Shown one piece after another: positions 22,831-35,202 of a stretch of 64,000 nt of DNA. The DNA lies in assembly GCA_023053685.1 (NCBI GenBank), contig JALIGW010000001.1, positions 66,097,740-66,161,739 of the forward strand, read 5' to 3'. The stretch comes from Diadophis punctatus similis (lineage: Eukaryota > Chordata > Lepidosauria > Squamata > Dipsadidae). The notes under the pieces are model-generated. The model saw only the letters and a list, made by a program, of their open reading frames with translations. It was not told the DNA's origin and did not search any database. A program made the position numbers and the translations under genes. The first letter of the stretch is position 1; the number at the start of each line of letters is the position of its first letter.

Positions 22831-23661
22831 CAGGTAGTCCTTGACTCACGAGCACAACTGAGCCCAGAATTTATGTTGCTAAGTGAAAACGTTGTTAAAT
22901 AGGTCTTGCCCCATTTTACAACTTTTCTTGTCACAGTTGTTAAGTGAATCACTACAGTTGTTAATTTATTAACATGATTAAGTGAGACTTCCGGTGGCGA
23001 GATTGAGGCGACGTGGCAGAAAGAGAATGATCTCCGTTCTCTAACTCTGATTCTTTCACATTCGGGGATCCCTTCGGGGCATGGAGAGCCTGGAGAGCCA
23101 CATGAAAGAAAGGGGAAGCCTGGGGGGCAGCGAGGTGAAAGGCAATCAACCGCTGCAATGAAAGGAAATCCCTTAAACCCGGCGTGAATGGGTCTGCTAT
23201 TGCGATATGGTAGACCCGAAGCCTGGACAAGCCACAGCAGATGAGGAAGCAAAGATATATTTAACAGACTCTGTCATTTGAAGTAAGTTAAATATTCCAA
23301 ACAATACAGTTTCCTCTTCCATATCTACTTCCAGTAAATATCTATAAGTTTTTGTTATAATTTTTTCTTCGTTCCCCATTAATATTATATCTAATTGTTG
23401 TGGTATCCTTTGAATTGTAACATGATTAAGTGAATCTGGCATCCCCATTGACTTTGCTTGTCAGATGGCCACAAAAGTTGATCACATGAGCCCAGGGCAC
23501 TGCAACTGTCATAAATACAAGCCAGTTGCCAAGAATTTGAATTTTGATCATGTGACCATGATCTGCAATAGTTGTGAAAAATGGTCATAACTCATTTTAT
23601 TCAGTGCCACTGTAACTTCGAATTGTCACTAAAGAAATTGTTGTAAGTCGAGGACTATCTA
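22831..23661. mobile_element. Tigger/pogo-like DNA transposon with an internal insertion
   Basis: Terminal repeats CAGGTAGTCCTTGACT and GTCGAGGACTATCTA are flanked by TA (22829-22830, 23662-23663), which fits the Tc1/mariner superfamily. Typical inner text GTTAAGTGAATC and ATCATGTGACCATG appears. No transposase frame. It is interrupted by the insert at 22986-23417. Confidence 0.75.
22986..23417. mobile_element. Composite L1-derived insert inside the Tigger-like element
   Basis: Flanked by an exact 16-bp duplication TAACATGATTAAGTGA (22970-22985, 23418-23433). It begins GACTTCCGGTGGCGAG, which resembles an L1 5' end on plus. The other half reads on minus as an L1 ORF2-like frame (RIPQQLDIILMGNEEKIITK). 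There is no poly(A) at either side. Confidence 0.6.
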
Positions 23662-23753
23662 TAGTTCATATATCTATATTTTTATTGCATTTAATGTTTG
23701 TTTTTATCTCATGACCTAATAATGTAAACATAAACTGCTGGTATCCTATAAGG

Positions 23754-24021
23754 CAGTGGTTCTCAACCTTCCTAATGCCGCGACCCCCGCCCTGCCGCTG
23801 CGACCCCGCGTGACCCACCCGGCCGCCACACCTGCTGCTGCGACCCCCACCCCGCCGCCGCCATTTGGGTTCTTTTACCCTCTGCGCATACACAAAGCAT
23901 TCTGCGCATGCGCAGAGGGTAAAAGAACCCAAATGGCGCCGTCCCGGCGAAGTCTCCCGACCCCTGTGAAAGGGTCGTTCGACCCCCAAAGGGGTCACAA
24001 ACCCCAGGTTGAGAACTGCTG
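23754..24021 (-). mobile_element. SPIN-ended hAT element with a replaced interior, 268 bp
   Basis: The ends CAGTGGTTCTCAACCTTCCT and GGTTGAGAACTGCTG plus the inner GTCGTTCGACCCCCAAAG match SPIN hAT termini, read in reverse. Exact 8-bp duplication CTATAAGG (23746-23753, 24022-24029). The middle is a long inverted repeat around TGCGCATGCGCA (23903-23914) with arms GCCATTTGGGTTCTTTTACC. Confidence 0.88.
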
Positions 24022-24763
24022 CTATAAGGTATAGTCTTAATTCTAGGTCTACAATAAAATCACAATGGCCATTATAAATTCTTTGCCCTAATGTTCAGAA
24101 TGACGCTATTTCAGAACACATGCATTTTCTGCCACAATCAATTTGTTTTCAAATGTCATACAATTCTTTTTGTTGCACTACAACAGATTGACACCCCCTT
24201 CATTGCCTACAAACTGTCATATGGATTAAATGCATATAATTATAACTGATCTGGTTTAAAATGTCACCTGATGCAAAGAATGGACAAAAGAATACCGATG
24301 CTTTGAATGACTGCTGTTGGTCTCCCTGATCAGGTAACAGACCTACCTACCTGGAGAGGAGCAAATACTTGTGCTCAAAGCATTTATGTGAAGAACTGAT
24401 GATGTTGAAATGAAAGTAGATGAAAACCAGAGAACTGAGGGCTTTGAATCAAATTAGCTGCAGTCACAACTAAGATGGGAAAGGAAAACCAATGGCCCTG
24501 TTCCCTATTCCTGCCTGACTCAGTTACTGCAGAGAAGGGAGAGTGGATAGTGTGATAGAGGAACATCTGAAAATAGTTAAATTTAATGCAGAACATACTG
24601 AGTCATGCACACAGTTAAACTAGACTTCCAAGAAAATGAACTGAAGAGAAAGCTGCTAAAAAGGAAATCTTTGCATTAGAGAACTCACTACAAGAGAGAG
24701 GATAGTCTCCAATTACTGACCAGCTCTAGTGGGCAAACTACACCTCCTGCTATCAACCTAGCC

Positions 24764-24954
24764 CAAGGGTGTCAAACTCAAGGATCCAGCCTGCGGGATG
24801 CTTAGATATGCCCCACAGCGAAGGATCGGCCAGCGAAAATGGAGCCTCTGCCTCTGCCAGTGAAAATGGAGCTAACTGGCCACGCCCACCAGAGCCCCCA
24901 AGGTCAAACACAACCCTGATGCGGCCCTCAATGAAATCGAGTTTGACACCCATG
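24764..24954 (+). mobile_element. hAT-type MITE (CAAGGGTGTCAAACTC family), 191 bp
   Basis: Inverted ends CAAGGGTGTCAAACTC and GAGTTTGACACCCATG, flanked by an exact duplication ACCTAGCC (24756-24763, 24955-24962). Confidence 0.88.
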
Positions 24955-25725
24955 ACCTAGCCAATGGACAAGTTTCCAGTGATGTCATGAAATCTTGCTT
25001 GTTATCTCCTGATGTGACAGCATATGTAATACCAGGATGCTCTATGAGAAAATGGGTATAGCATGCCAAGAATTACATACAATTACATAATTAAAGTATG
25101 ATTATGTGCTGTTAGAACAACCAGAAAGAAGCTCTAACTGGGTTAGTAACTGATTAGATTAAACATGTTGTAGAAACAGGGTTAATGAGTAAGTGTTGTT
25201 TCTTCCCAACTAGCTTTACTCTATGAAGCTGATGTGGGATTGGTGTTTATGATTTATGCTAATAGTAAGGTATGGGATTTTGGCTTGCTGTGACTGGGCT
25301 ATTAGATTGAGCTACAAAACCCTGGATCACTGCATGATAGCAGCAAAATGTTTTCTGTACCCCTTCGGTACTGTCTAGTTTTCCTTTGAACCTTGGCAGT
25401 CAAAATCTGGCTGCCTTATCTGAAAACAAAACTCATATTTATGTATTTATAAAATAAATCTATTTATGTTATACATACTAGGCATTTTTGAAAAGGCAAC
25501 ATATCTGGACAACACAATTTTATGTTTGTTTATTCACTGTTTGGTAGATCTTACTCTACTAAATGCATGTAGAATTAGATTTATTAGCATGCTTTTTTTC
25601 CAAAGGAAAGAAATCATTGCAGTGTTCTCACTCCTTGCAACTTCTCACTCCTCTCTCTCTATTTTTTTAATTAATCCTGCTTTTATTATTTTTATAAATA
25701 ACTCAAGGTAGCGAACATACCACAT

Positions 25726-26100
25726 TTATTTATTTATTTATTTATTTATTATTTATAATATATAATTAAAAATACAAAAGAAATTAGTAGGAAAACAGCA
25801 GGGGGAGGGAAGGGAAAAGTGTGGGGCAAACGGAAAAAAAGAAAAAAATGCATTGATTTTCAACTCTCTTTGGTGCAGTAGAATAAGAAAACAACATCAA
25901 ACCTCAGTTTTTTACTTTTACACAACAATATAGACTATCCATTTCTATAACAACAAACCTATTAATCAATAAAACTCAAAACCAAAGTTTCATTTTTTTC
26001 CACCTCAAGCACAAAGTTCAGAAGCGGTTTCCAAGTAGAGACAAAAGTAATTGTATTTTTTTTCTTTGATCAAAGCAGTCAATTTGGCCATCTCTGCTAA
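25726..26100 (-). mobile_element. L1 LINE 3' end with (TTTA)n tail
   Basis: On minus the upstream end encodes EMAKLTALIKEKK and WKPLLNFVLEVEK, the L1 ORF2 C-terminus with shifts. A 3'UTR and an AAATA-rich tail (25726-25752 on plus) follow. Confidence 0.65.
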
Positions 26101-26275
26101 CCTCCTCCTCCTATTTTCACCACCACAATCCTGTGAAGTGAGTTGGGTTTAGAGTGAGTGACTGGTCCAAAATCACCCATCTGGTTTTCATGCCCAAGGC
26201 AGGATTATAACTCAGTCTCTTGATTTCTAGCCTTGTGCCTTAAAACCACTAGACCAAACTAGCTCATGGATTTTA
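26101..26275 (-). mobile_element. Sauria-type tRNA-derived SINE
   Basis: Minus reading: CTAGTTTGGTCTAGTGGTTT head, GGCTAGAAATCAAGAGACTG, GGTGATTTTGGACCAGTCAC and CTCACTTCACAGGATTGTGG, in the order of the copy at 55978. Confidence 0.75.
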
Positions 26276-28354
26276 AAAAAATTGCAGTGCTATACCACTA
26301 GAAGGCGATAGTCTATTTGGTGAAAAGATGTGGGGGGGGGAATTGTTCATGACTCCAAGGATTTGTTCCAATGCTATCATAAATTGATATTAGAAAGCTG
26401 TGTAAGGAAAATCGTATTTCTGTGTTGGTTGTCTGTATTCCTAATTCTCAAAAAAATACATTGAACAAGTATGTCCATTCCATGAAATATGTAGGGTAAG
26501 ACTGTCAATAATCACTTTTCAAAGAGAAGTTCTCAGCTTCCGTTTTCTCCAAGACTCAGCAACAGCTAGGTAAAGACTTGGGCTTGATATGCCAAAGGAC
26601 ATGGACCAAATCATACAATCTTAAAACATATTATGTGAAGCTAATCCTGTAAACTATCCAGAATCACTGTTTGTGAGTTGGACAGTCATATACGTTTGTT
26701 TAATGTAAATAATGTAAATAAATAAATAATCTTCTTACTTTAGATTATTCAAGAAGCAAGAGATGATGGTACATGAAGGAGAAGCATAGTTGAAAGAATA
26801 ATACCATCTTTAACATTGTCCATGAAAATCCTGACACTTGGTAATGACTGATCTAACTTCATTTTCTATTGCCAGAGGTTCTTGTAAGAATAGAATATCT
26901 CCTGAGATATCTTGAAATTTTATATCTTTCTCTACAATATTTCAGCCTGTCTGTCTTCTATTGATCTATGATGTTAGACAAATCTTTAGATTCAGATTTT
27001 AAAGTCAGACTGTACATTCAACATGTTCCATATTCTTTTAAAAAGTGTTTTATGCTGATGTATGTTACAAATCATGGAACTTTTGTAAGGTCCAAATATA
27101 TATATAGAACAAGTTGATGGCTTAAATACAAGTTTTTAGTTCCAATGTATTGTAGTAATATTTTATTCTCAAAATAATGTAGAAAATGCTAAGTATGTTT
27201 TTTAATTATTGGAGTCTATTCAACATGTATTATGGAAGACATATTGTAATAAATCAATCCCTAAACAATATATCTTTCTTGATCCTTTGTTTTGATATGT
27301 AGGGGAAAAAATAGAGACTGACTAAAACAGTCTTGAGAAATAAATCCCTGGTAGATTGACCTCTACATTTTCCAGGGCTTTAGGAACTAAAAAAACTCAA
27401 ACCCATATATTAGGAATGCTTGCAAAGATGACAAGATTAGTTCACAAGAATCCTGGGTTAAAAGTTCTCAGCTACTCCATGGTCTTGAATTAGATGATCA
27501 CATATTTGATTATTCCTCTATGGAGCCCATAACTTATTTTCAGTGCACAACATCAACAATGGGCCATAATTCAGACAGCTGTTCCATATTTATTTTAAGC
27601 ATATCTTCCAGTGTGCACTCTCAATCTATATTTACTGGCTATTGTGCAAACTCTGCACTTTTAATTTCACCTGTTGTTTCCTCTAATAATTACTAACATG
27701 GCTCCAACTACCAATTCTCATTGTAAAGGATCAAAATTGTGACCTTAGATTCTACCTAGGAAAGTAAGCAATCGCATCATTTCAGCCTATTGAAAGATGG
27801 AGATGTGCCTGTGTAACATTTTTTGCTCAACTGTTTAGTTCAGAAAATAAAAAGACAGGCAGGAATTTTAGGCCATTTAGTGGCAGGCCCAAAAAATTTC
27901 AGATATGGACTTCTGGCACAATCATACTTTATGCTGTTGGAAAGAACATTCTAGGGTGGTGTTTGCAAATGTTGATCTTAGCATTCTTAGTTCCAGAGTG
28001 CCAGAACGTTGTTTTTTCTTAAATTCTCATACAAGTAATTCCTTCCCGAAACTGAGAAAACTGAATTCAAATTGATTGATTAATTAATTTGATTAATTAA
28101 CTAAATACTGGATTTAGAAGAATACAGCAACATTAATTTAATGTTGGCTTTCAGTCAAAAAGTTCCTAATTCAAGTATCGCACATGTAGAAAAGCCACTC
28201 CGTGTTCAGTCTCCGTTTTCTCTCTTTTCTAATATAAAAATCAGATGATGATGCATTTTCTTATTAAAATGCATGTGAAGCGGTCTGAAACAAGGACACA
28301 AGCCAGGTGAAAGAATGGAAATATTCTGCTTCTTGTATCAAACACAAACTCTAT

Positions 28355-28474
28355 CAAGGGTGTCAAACTGGCAGCTCACGGGCTGGATGCGTCATGCGCA
28401 GGCCACGCCCACCCCGGCTCCACAAAGGCAAAAAAGGGCACAATACATAACGATAATCAAGTTTGACACCGGTG
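28355..28474 (+). mobile_element. Short hAT-type MITE of the CAAGGGTGTCAAACT family
   Basis: Ends CAAGGGTGTCAAACTGG and TCAAGTTTGACACCGGTG match the 24764 element; the interior includes GGCCACGCCCACC. The target duplication is not clean (AACTCTAT versus roughly GCGTCTAT). Confidence 0.7.
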
Positions 28475-28734
28475 CGTCTATACAGAAACCTAGGCCGTTA
28501 CTGAACCAACTGATCCCGGTTCATCTATTTCCACTATCAACCTCAGTAAAATCTTCCTTGATAACAATGTGCATACATGAACATATCATTTTTGTGTAAT
28601 CTTTTTTACTGCAAGTTCAATTATTTCTGGTCCTGGGGTTTATTTCATCACATTAAACATAGGGCTGGTAAAGTTGTTGAATCACAATTTACAGAAACCT
28701 TTTGTTAACTCTGCTGGATACATCCCCAGGGAAC

Positions 28735-28806
28735 TATAGCTTAGAAGAGGCTGGCTAAGGGATTCTGGGAGTTGAAGTCCACAAATTTTAAAGTTGCCTG
28801 GCTTAG
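28735..28806 (-). mobile_element. Short dispersed repeat (GGGAGTTGAAGTCCACA family)
   Basis: Contains GGCTGGCTAAGGGATTCTGG and GAGTTGAAGTCCACA then TAAAGTTGCC. The same text occurs at 54160 (other strand) and 63070. It is an abundant squamate repeat whose class I cannot fix from these fragments. Confidence 0.5.
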
Positions 28807-28946
28807 AATATTTAATATAATATAATCCCCACTTCAACGTTTAAAAGTATCTTAAGTGATGCATATGCTAACCTACTGCTTTATTTGTTTAAAAAGTTAT
28901 CTATTAATTTCTTCTTATCCCAAGATTTCATTGTCACCATCTACAG

Positions 28947-29175
28947 CAGTGGTTCTCAACCTTCCTAATGCCGCGCCCCGCGCCACCCCGCCACCGTGCC
29001 CCCCGCCCCGCCGCCATTTGGGTTCTTTTACCCTCTGCACATGCACAAAGTGTTCTGCGCATGTGCAGAGGGTAAAAGAACCCAAATGACGGCGTCCAGG
29101 CGAAGTCTCCCGACCCCTGTGAAAGGGTCGTTCGACCCCCAAAGGGGTCACGACCCCCCAGGTTGAGAACCGCTG
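28947..29175 (-). mobile_element. SPIN-ended hAT element with a replaced interior, 229 bp
   Basis: Ends CAGTGGTTCTCAACCTTCCT and AGGTTGAGAACCGCTG, with an exact duplication ATCTACAG (28939-28946, 29176-29183). Same inverted-repeat interior as the 23754 copy (GCCATTTGGGTTCTTTTACC arms), with a shorter GC-rich left part. Confidence 0.88.
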
Positions 29176-30581
29176 ATCTACAGGTTTTCAGCAGCACACG
29201 CATGTGAATAGAGCATGCTTTCTAAAAACAATTTTTTTAAAGAAAAAAGAGGCATCAACACTGGAAAGTGTGGAAGTAGGCAAGCCAATCTTTTATATGC
29301 AAATCCAAGAAACAACATGTTTAAGGGAATATTCCCTAAAGAGGATTGCTAAATGAAAGAAATCTGTCATTTATATGACATTTGTTATCCATTTCTTGAG
29401 CTCTCCTTGTTAAGTTTGGAAACCTGTTGGATAAGAATTCTGGAGATTGGGAAAGACTGCTATAGATCAAATGTTTTATAAAACATATAAAAATAAAGTT
29501 GATACAGTAGTCATCAACATGACAACAAAAATCTTAGGTTTAGTAAGAGCTTCTAATGGAAAAAGAAACCCACTGAAACATAAAATATCTTGTTCGTAAT
29601 GTTTAATATTAAGGAATCCATACCCTGTAATATACAACTGAAGCTTTTATCACTATCAGCAAGTAACTTCCATTGCACATATTTTATTTTAGCATCCAGC
29701 TCAACTACAATTAATCACTGAAGTTGCTTTCTTTTAAAAAAGCTAAGTGGCCAATACTGTAATATATCTTAATAAAATGCTAAATACAATGGTATATTGC
29801 CAAAAGTAGAAGTGCTTACTGCTGACATATCAATGGTATGTGGAAATGCCCTTTGGAGACAGGGAAAAGATGAGGAGGAAGGGATGTTGCCTAGGCAATG
29901 GTCAGATAAAAGTTATCTTGCAGTTGCATAATGCATGGAGAAAGAGGGTCAAAAGGGACCAGAAATAAGTTCTCAGACTCTAAAGGAAACAGCGGAATTT
30001 GTAATTTCAGACTTGCAAGGTTCGGTCAATGCAGTCATACAATAAAGTAGAAATAGCTCATCTGGTTGTATTTCTCGTCTGATCTAGGCTGACATGACAG
30101 GATAGGACAAGGCATTTTCCTCCTCCTTCTCCTTGGATCAAAGTAATCAAAATCAGCTCTAGAAGTTCCACTATCTATCAGAGTGATTTTGAGGATTACA
30201 AAGGAGAAAGGAGAAAATGAATTTTTTTGTGAATGGACTTTGTTCCTGAACTTCCGTAGATTGCTGAAAAAAAGGTTGAGTCTGCTGCTATTCAACTCAA
30301 ATTCATAATCATTATTTTAAAAACTTATCTAAATCACTAAATTAATAGACAGCATTTTGCTACCAAAAATTCTAAAGTCCTTGTACCAGTGGAAGGATCC
30401 TGAAGACATCATCTGATCCCAGAGTATCACAATATTCTGATACAGGACTATGCAGAAATGGTATGTAACGTTTTGAATCAATCAATTCTTTTAATATCAA
30501 GAAACCAATGACAATCCTAATCATAAAACTGGACTAAGTCTTAATAATTCTGAAGGATGGTTCTGAAGTTATGCTTTAGGG

Positions 30582-31016
30582 CAGTGATGGCGAACCTATG
30601 GCACGGGTGCCACAGGTGGCACGTGGAGCCATATCTGCCAGCACACGAGCCATTGCCTAGCTCAGCTCCAGCGCGCATGTGCGCACCGGCCAGCTGATTT
30701 TTGGCTTGCACGGAGGCTCTGGGAGGGCGTTTTCGGCTTCCGGAGGGCCTCCGGGGGGACTGGGAAGGGTGTTTTTTCCCTCCCCAGGCTCCAGGGAAGC
30801 CTCTGGAGCCTGGGGAGGATGAAAAATGGGCCTACCGGGCCCACCAGAAGTTGGGAAATGGGCCATTTCTGGCCCCCAGAGGGCCTCCAGGGGAGCGGGG
30901 GAGGCCGTTTTTGCCCTCCCCAGGCATTGAGTTATGGGTGTGGGCACTCGCGCATGCGCGATAACACGCGCACATGCACTTTTGGCACCCGAAGGAAAAA
31001 AGGTTCGCCATCACTG
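30582..31016 (+). mobile_element. hAT element of the CAGTGATGGCGAACC family, 435 bp (copy A)
   Basis: Perfect 15-bp ends CAGTGATGGCGAACC/GGTTCGCCATCACTG and exact duplication CTTTAGGG (30574-30581, 31017-31024). GC-rich interior (CTCCCCAGGCTCCAGGGAAG) and CGCGCATGCGCG at 30949-30960. No transposase. Same length as the copy at 56867. Confidence 0.92.
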
Positions 31017-31169
31017 CTTTAGGGATTCTACAGGCTCCATCTGATCTTCCATACTGTTCAGCTTTTTACACAGGGCCATCTGGGATTGCAAATTGAGGTT
31101 TTCACATATACATTCGGCCCACATCTTTCATGAAATCCAGGAGAATTCGACAATTATTTGTTTTGTGCA

Positions 31170-31392
31170 CAATCACGGATTGCATTTATTAGATTTAAAT
31201 CCTACTTTTTCCTCCCTGGGAACCAAAAGCAGATTACATGGGAATCTCCCTTCCTTCTTTCCTTACAAAAATCTTATGAAGATGGATGAACCTGCAAGAG
31301 AGAGCAACTGACCCAGTTGCCCAGTGAATTACCATGGCTAAAGATGAACTGGAATCTGAACCTTCCCTCTCTTAATCCATCACATCAGCTCT
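31170..31392 (-). mobile_element. CORE/Sauria-type SINE fragment
   Basis: On minus: GATTCCAGTTCATC, ATGGTAATTCACTGGGCAAC, GTCAGTTGCTCTCTC and a 3' end GGAGGAAAAAGTAGGATTTA then AATCTAATAAATG, in SINE order but worn. Confidence 0.5.
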
Positions 31393-31610
31393 TGTTTTGC
31401 TGGAAGACAAATAGAACCTTTGCATTTGAGATTCAAATTAATGTCCCTTTCAAGCCTTACTCAACCATTAGTGAATTCCCAGATATGTCCATATAGTGAT
31501 TTTGGCAACAATATAGAAGATGTTTACAGCAGATTTTCACTTATTATATTAACATACCTTCCTTTTAACCTTTGTTTGTTTATTTCACTGCAGCATTTCA
31601 CCATACTTAC

Positions 31611-31786
31611 TCTGATATGATGTTGCAAGCTGATCCTGGCTCATTCTTAGAGGTAAAGAGCTCTCTGTGGACTGTTCTCCTGAGAGCACTTTCTTTGACG
31701 GATAGTACTTAGGCTTGATAACATATTCATGTGTTTGGCCATGATGCATATTCATCATTAAACTCTGGGATGAAAGAGGGATAATT
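31611..31786 (-). CDS. LTBP1: LTBP1 internal exon: linker between EGF1 and the four-cysteine segment
   Basis: This 176-nt exon completes a split codon with one base at its start, carries 58 full codons, and ends with one base (A) of the next codon. The peptide reads IIPLSSQSL, then HHGQTHEYVIKPKYYPSKK, then a SGEQSTES stretch and an SQDQLATSYQ end, which follows the remembered vertebrate LTBP1 linker residue for residue with no gap. The acceptor is TTCAAACAG at the high-coordinate side, with a modest pyrimidine tract. The donor GTAAGT is at 31605-31610. There are no cysteines. The Pro/Ser/Gln/Lys-rich composition fits the flexible N-terminal region that helps attach LTBP1 to matrix (family knowledge). 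It is too short and low in complexity to identify alone. The identity is secured by the in-frame join to both neighbouring exons. Confidence 0.95.
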
Positions 31787-32424
31787 CTGTTTGAAGAAAT
31801 AAGAAAAATAGAGAAATTGATAGCATAACATGTTGGTCAGAAATGAAATTAATAACAACATAAACAACAAATAATTTCTAATTTCTAAGACATATTTAAA
31901 TATTGATGTTAAAAAAAATAAGCTAAGCAAACTTGTTATGTGATAGTTGCAAACATACAAGAAAATCACAGCCCTGCAGAATGTAAGTGTGTACTTCAGC
32001 TCTAAGCTTAGAGCAATGGGAAAAAAAGGAGGAGAAAGGGGAAAAAAAGATAAGTCCCATATGCTACTGGAATAAACCCAATCTTTAATACAATTACAAT
32101 GGATTCTGAAAGAGATTCAAATACTTAATTAACTTAACATTGTTACTAATGCAATATCTTTGATTTTCAGAGATTATAAAGAATAAGTAACATTCAATTC
32201 CTGGTGTGGACAAAAGCCTGCAACATATCAGTGGTCTATCCTCCATTTAAATCAGCAGCCAGGAACATATAATAAAACAAGGAGATGCAGAAGTAGATTT
32301 ACTTCTTTTAGATTTCTATTTAATTGCATGAGGTTAGCAAGAATTTTTGCCTTCCACACTGTAATAAAAACCACAATGAAATTGCTACTTCTTCCTCCTA
32401 AAAATTATATTACTAAAATGAAGA

Positions 32425-32428
<4 letters not shown>

Positions 32429-32480
<52 letters not shown>
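32429..32480. repeat. (CT)n dinucleotide tract
   Basis: About 26 uninterrupted CT units. Confidence 0.97.
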
Positions 32481-32482
<2 letters not shown>

Positions 32483-32563
32483 GCTGATGAATCTTGGGGT
32501 TCTAATAAAAAACAAAAGGTTTTGCAAGCACAAAGCTCTCAATCTCTCCCAAACAGTTTAGAA

Positions 32564-33356
32564 CAGTGATGGCGAACCTATGGCACGCTTGCCACAGGTG
32601 GCACATGTGCCACAGGTGGCACACGGAGCCATATCTGAGGGCACGTGAGGCGTTGCCCTATGTCAGCTCCAGCATGCATGCGCACGCTGGCCAGCTGATT
32701 TCCGGCCTTCTTTTCGGCCGTTTTCGCTCTCCCCAGGCTTCAGGAAAGCCCAACTGGAAGTTCACTTGTGTGCGTCAGCCCCAGCCTCCTTTTCACTGTC
32801 AGAGGTTTTCAGGAACTTCTTCGGCTTTGGACAGTTGCAGCCAGGCCTCTCACATCTCGGCCCATTTCTTCTGCAGCCGGCAAGGTTTTCCTGAAGGCCT
32901 CTGCAGCCGATAACAGAGCTCCAGATCGATCTGGAGCTCTGTTATCAGCTAGAGAGGCCTTCAGGAAAGCCTTGCCGGCTGCAGAAGAAATGAGCCGAGG
33001 TGTGGGAGGCCTGGCTGCAACTATTTGAAGGCAAGTAGTAGGGCAGCTCCACTTCTGTTTCCTTTCCGAACTTCCGATTGGCCCGTTGGACCATTTTTCG
33101 CCGTCCCCAGGCTTCAGGAGGCTTTTCTGAACCCTGGGGAGAGCAAAAAACAGCCCAACGGGCCTACCGGAAGTCCGGAGGCTTCAGTGAGGCCTGTATG
33201 CATGGTGCGGGGGGCAGCACGGGGGTTGTGCGCATGCATGGGGGGCAGGGTGTGTGTGCACATGTGCGGGGGGGAGGGCATTGCATTATGGGTGTGGGCA
33301 CGCACGCACGCACGCACCCTTTTGGCACCCGAGCCGAAAAAGGTTTGCCATCACTG
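32564..33356 (+). mobile_element. hAT element of the CAGTGATGGCGAACC family with a giant palindrome, 793 bp
   Basis: Ends CAGTGATGGCGAACC and GGTTTGCCATCACTG, with a 7/8 duplication GTTTAGAA/ATTTAGAA (32556-32563, 33357-33364). The centre is a near-perfect inverted repeat of about 200 bp around AGATCGATCT (near 32931), with arms including CTTCTGCAGCCGGCAAGG. Confidence 0.9.
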
Positions 33357-34922
33357 ATTTAGAAACTTTCTTTTCCTTACTGGTATCATTAATCTTTTAG
33401 AGTTTTTTTGAGTAGGAGGCTATAACAAATGTAATAAATCATCATCATCTTGATCGCACATTAAAAATGTATGTTTATATATTGGTTCCATTCAATAATG
33501 ATTGCTGGCTTATTGTTATTGTATCTCTCTTCTCTTGTGAAAGCCACCACTAAAGTATAATAGTATACAGAATAGCCCAGCCAAGGTGGAACACTTTTTA
33601 GGCCTATTGGTTTCACAAAAGTTCACCGTTTACTGTATAAGTAAGTTGCTTATATTTACAGGAATGAGTTATTAACTCGGAATTGATAGCAACATTTTGA
33701 CATACATACAACTTGTAACAAGGAAACCACACATTTCAATAATCAACCTTTTGCCAATTCAAAGTTTCAGCTATGTATATGAATAGACAAAGGTTTAAAA
33801 CTTGCTCTTAACACCAAAGGGCATGTTAAAGTCCATAAATGAGATCCAACAGTGGCCAAACACTATCAATGCGTCCTAAAAACTTAATGCTCCCTATGCT
33901 GCTTTTATGCAGATAGAAATTATTGTGGGAGTTGTGTTGGCCTCCTTGTTGAAACAAATTTAAAATCATTACAGTTTATAGTATAAGCTCAAATATCACT
34001 CATCTAGAGCTCAAGAAAATTATCCTGATATATATAAAAAAAATCCTGGACTCCCTTTATCAAACAGTTATGACAGGCAGAGTTGAGAAAAATAACTTTT
34101 GGCAAGGAAAATGATGTCTAGACTAAATAAGCCAGTCCTAACTTGAGCTTTCTTTTATAAATGAATGCTATTTATTGGAAGCCTTATACTTCCTGTGCAG
34201 CCAACAACTGCTTAAAGAACCTGGTCTTTTTTTTCCTTTTTTTCTTTTCCAAATCATGGCTTAAGATTCTAAATGGCAATGTATATTTTCTAATTTAAAT
34301 TTGTCAGAATATTTCCATTCCTAGTATATCTCTTTTCCTTACAGAATCTAGTGATGTATTTGTCATTCTGCCCTCGTGCAGTTTATATTTACATATAACA
34401 GACAATGAAAGTCTGTCAAAAGTAGTATATATTGTTCCACAATAAACTGCCAGCATAACAAATTCAGCCAAGAACCAGAAACACCAGTTGCATAATAACA
34501 GAGACTGACTTGTAACTATAATTGGAAACTTTCTGAGAAGCTATATACTAACTGGGTCAGTACTACGGTATTCGTTCTGCAGCAAAATGGGAACTGTCTG
34601 TCCCAAAATACTGGCAAACAAGCCTTCTTGCTACTAAAAGAGGCTGTCTAGGAAAGATGTAAATCTTGTTCCTGCCATGGACCACAAGGCTCTTTTGCTT
34701 CACTAGAGTTGTTACTGCTGTCCCCAGTTAATAGAATAAATTGAGATTGAATACTACATTCTTGGTAACGAAATTCAAATCACCCAACAATTAGTTTGTT
34801 AATTATTAATTTGTTAAGTTTAATAAGTTAGCTTTGTTAAGTTAAGTTTGTTAAGTAACAGGGACAGAGTTCACCTAGAATGACAGAAACCTAGTTTCAA
34901 ATCCAACCTCAGACATTGAAAC

Positions 34923-35202
34923 CAGGGGTGGGTTTCTCTTACCTTTCCTACCGGTTCGGAAGTGCGCGTATTACGTCAGAAGTGCGCACGTGCGTTACAT
35001 CCGGGTACTGACCCTCTGCGCATGTGCAGAAGCCTTTGCGCATGCGCAGAGGGTTCGTTGCCAGCCGCTTTCAAGCAGTGGCAACCAGGGAACCAGTTCG
35101 GGGGCATGGCAAGCTGTCCATCACTACCGGTTTGGCGAACAAGGCCAAATTTCCACCACCAGCACGCGCAAACCGGTTTGAGCCGGTAGCAACCCACCAC
35201 TG
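34923..35202 (+). mobile_element. hAT element of the CAG-GGTGGGTTCC family, 280 bp
   Basis: Ends CAGGGGTGGGTTTC and AGCAACCCACCACTG, with a 7/8 duplication ATTGAAAC/ACTGAAAC (34915-34922, 35203-35210). The interior has an inverted repeat ACCCTCTGCGCATG... centred near TGCGCATGCGCA (35037-35048). Confidence 0.88.
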
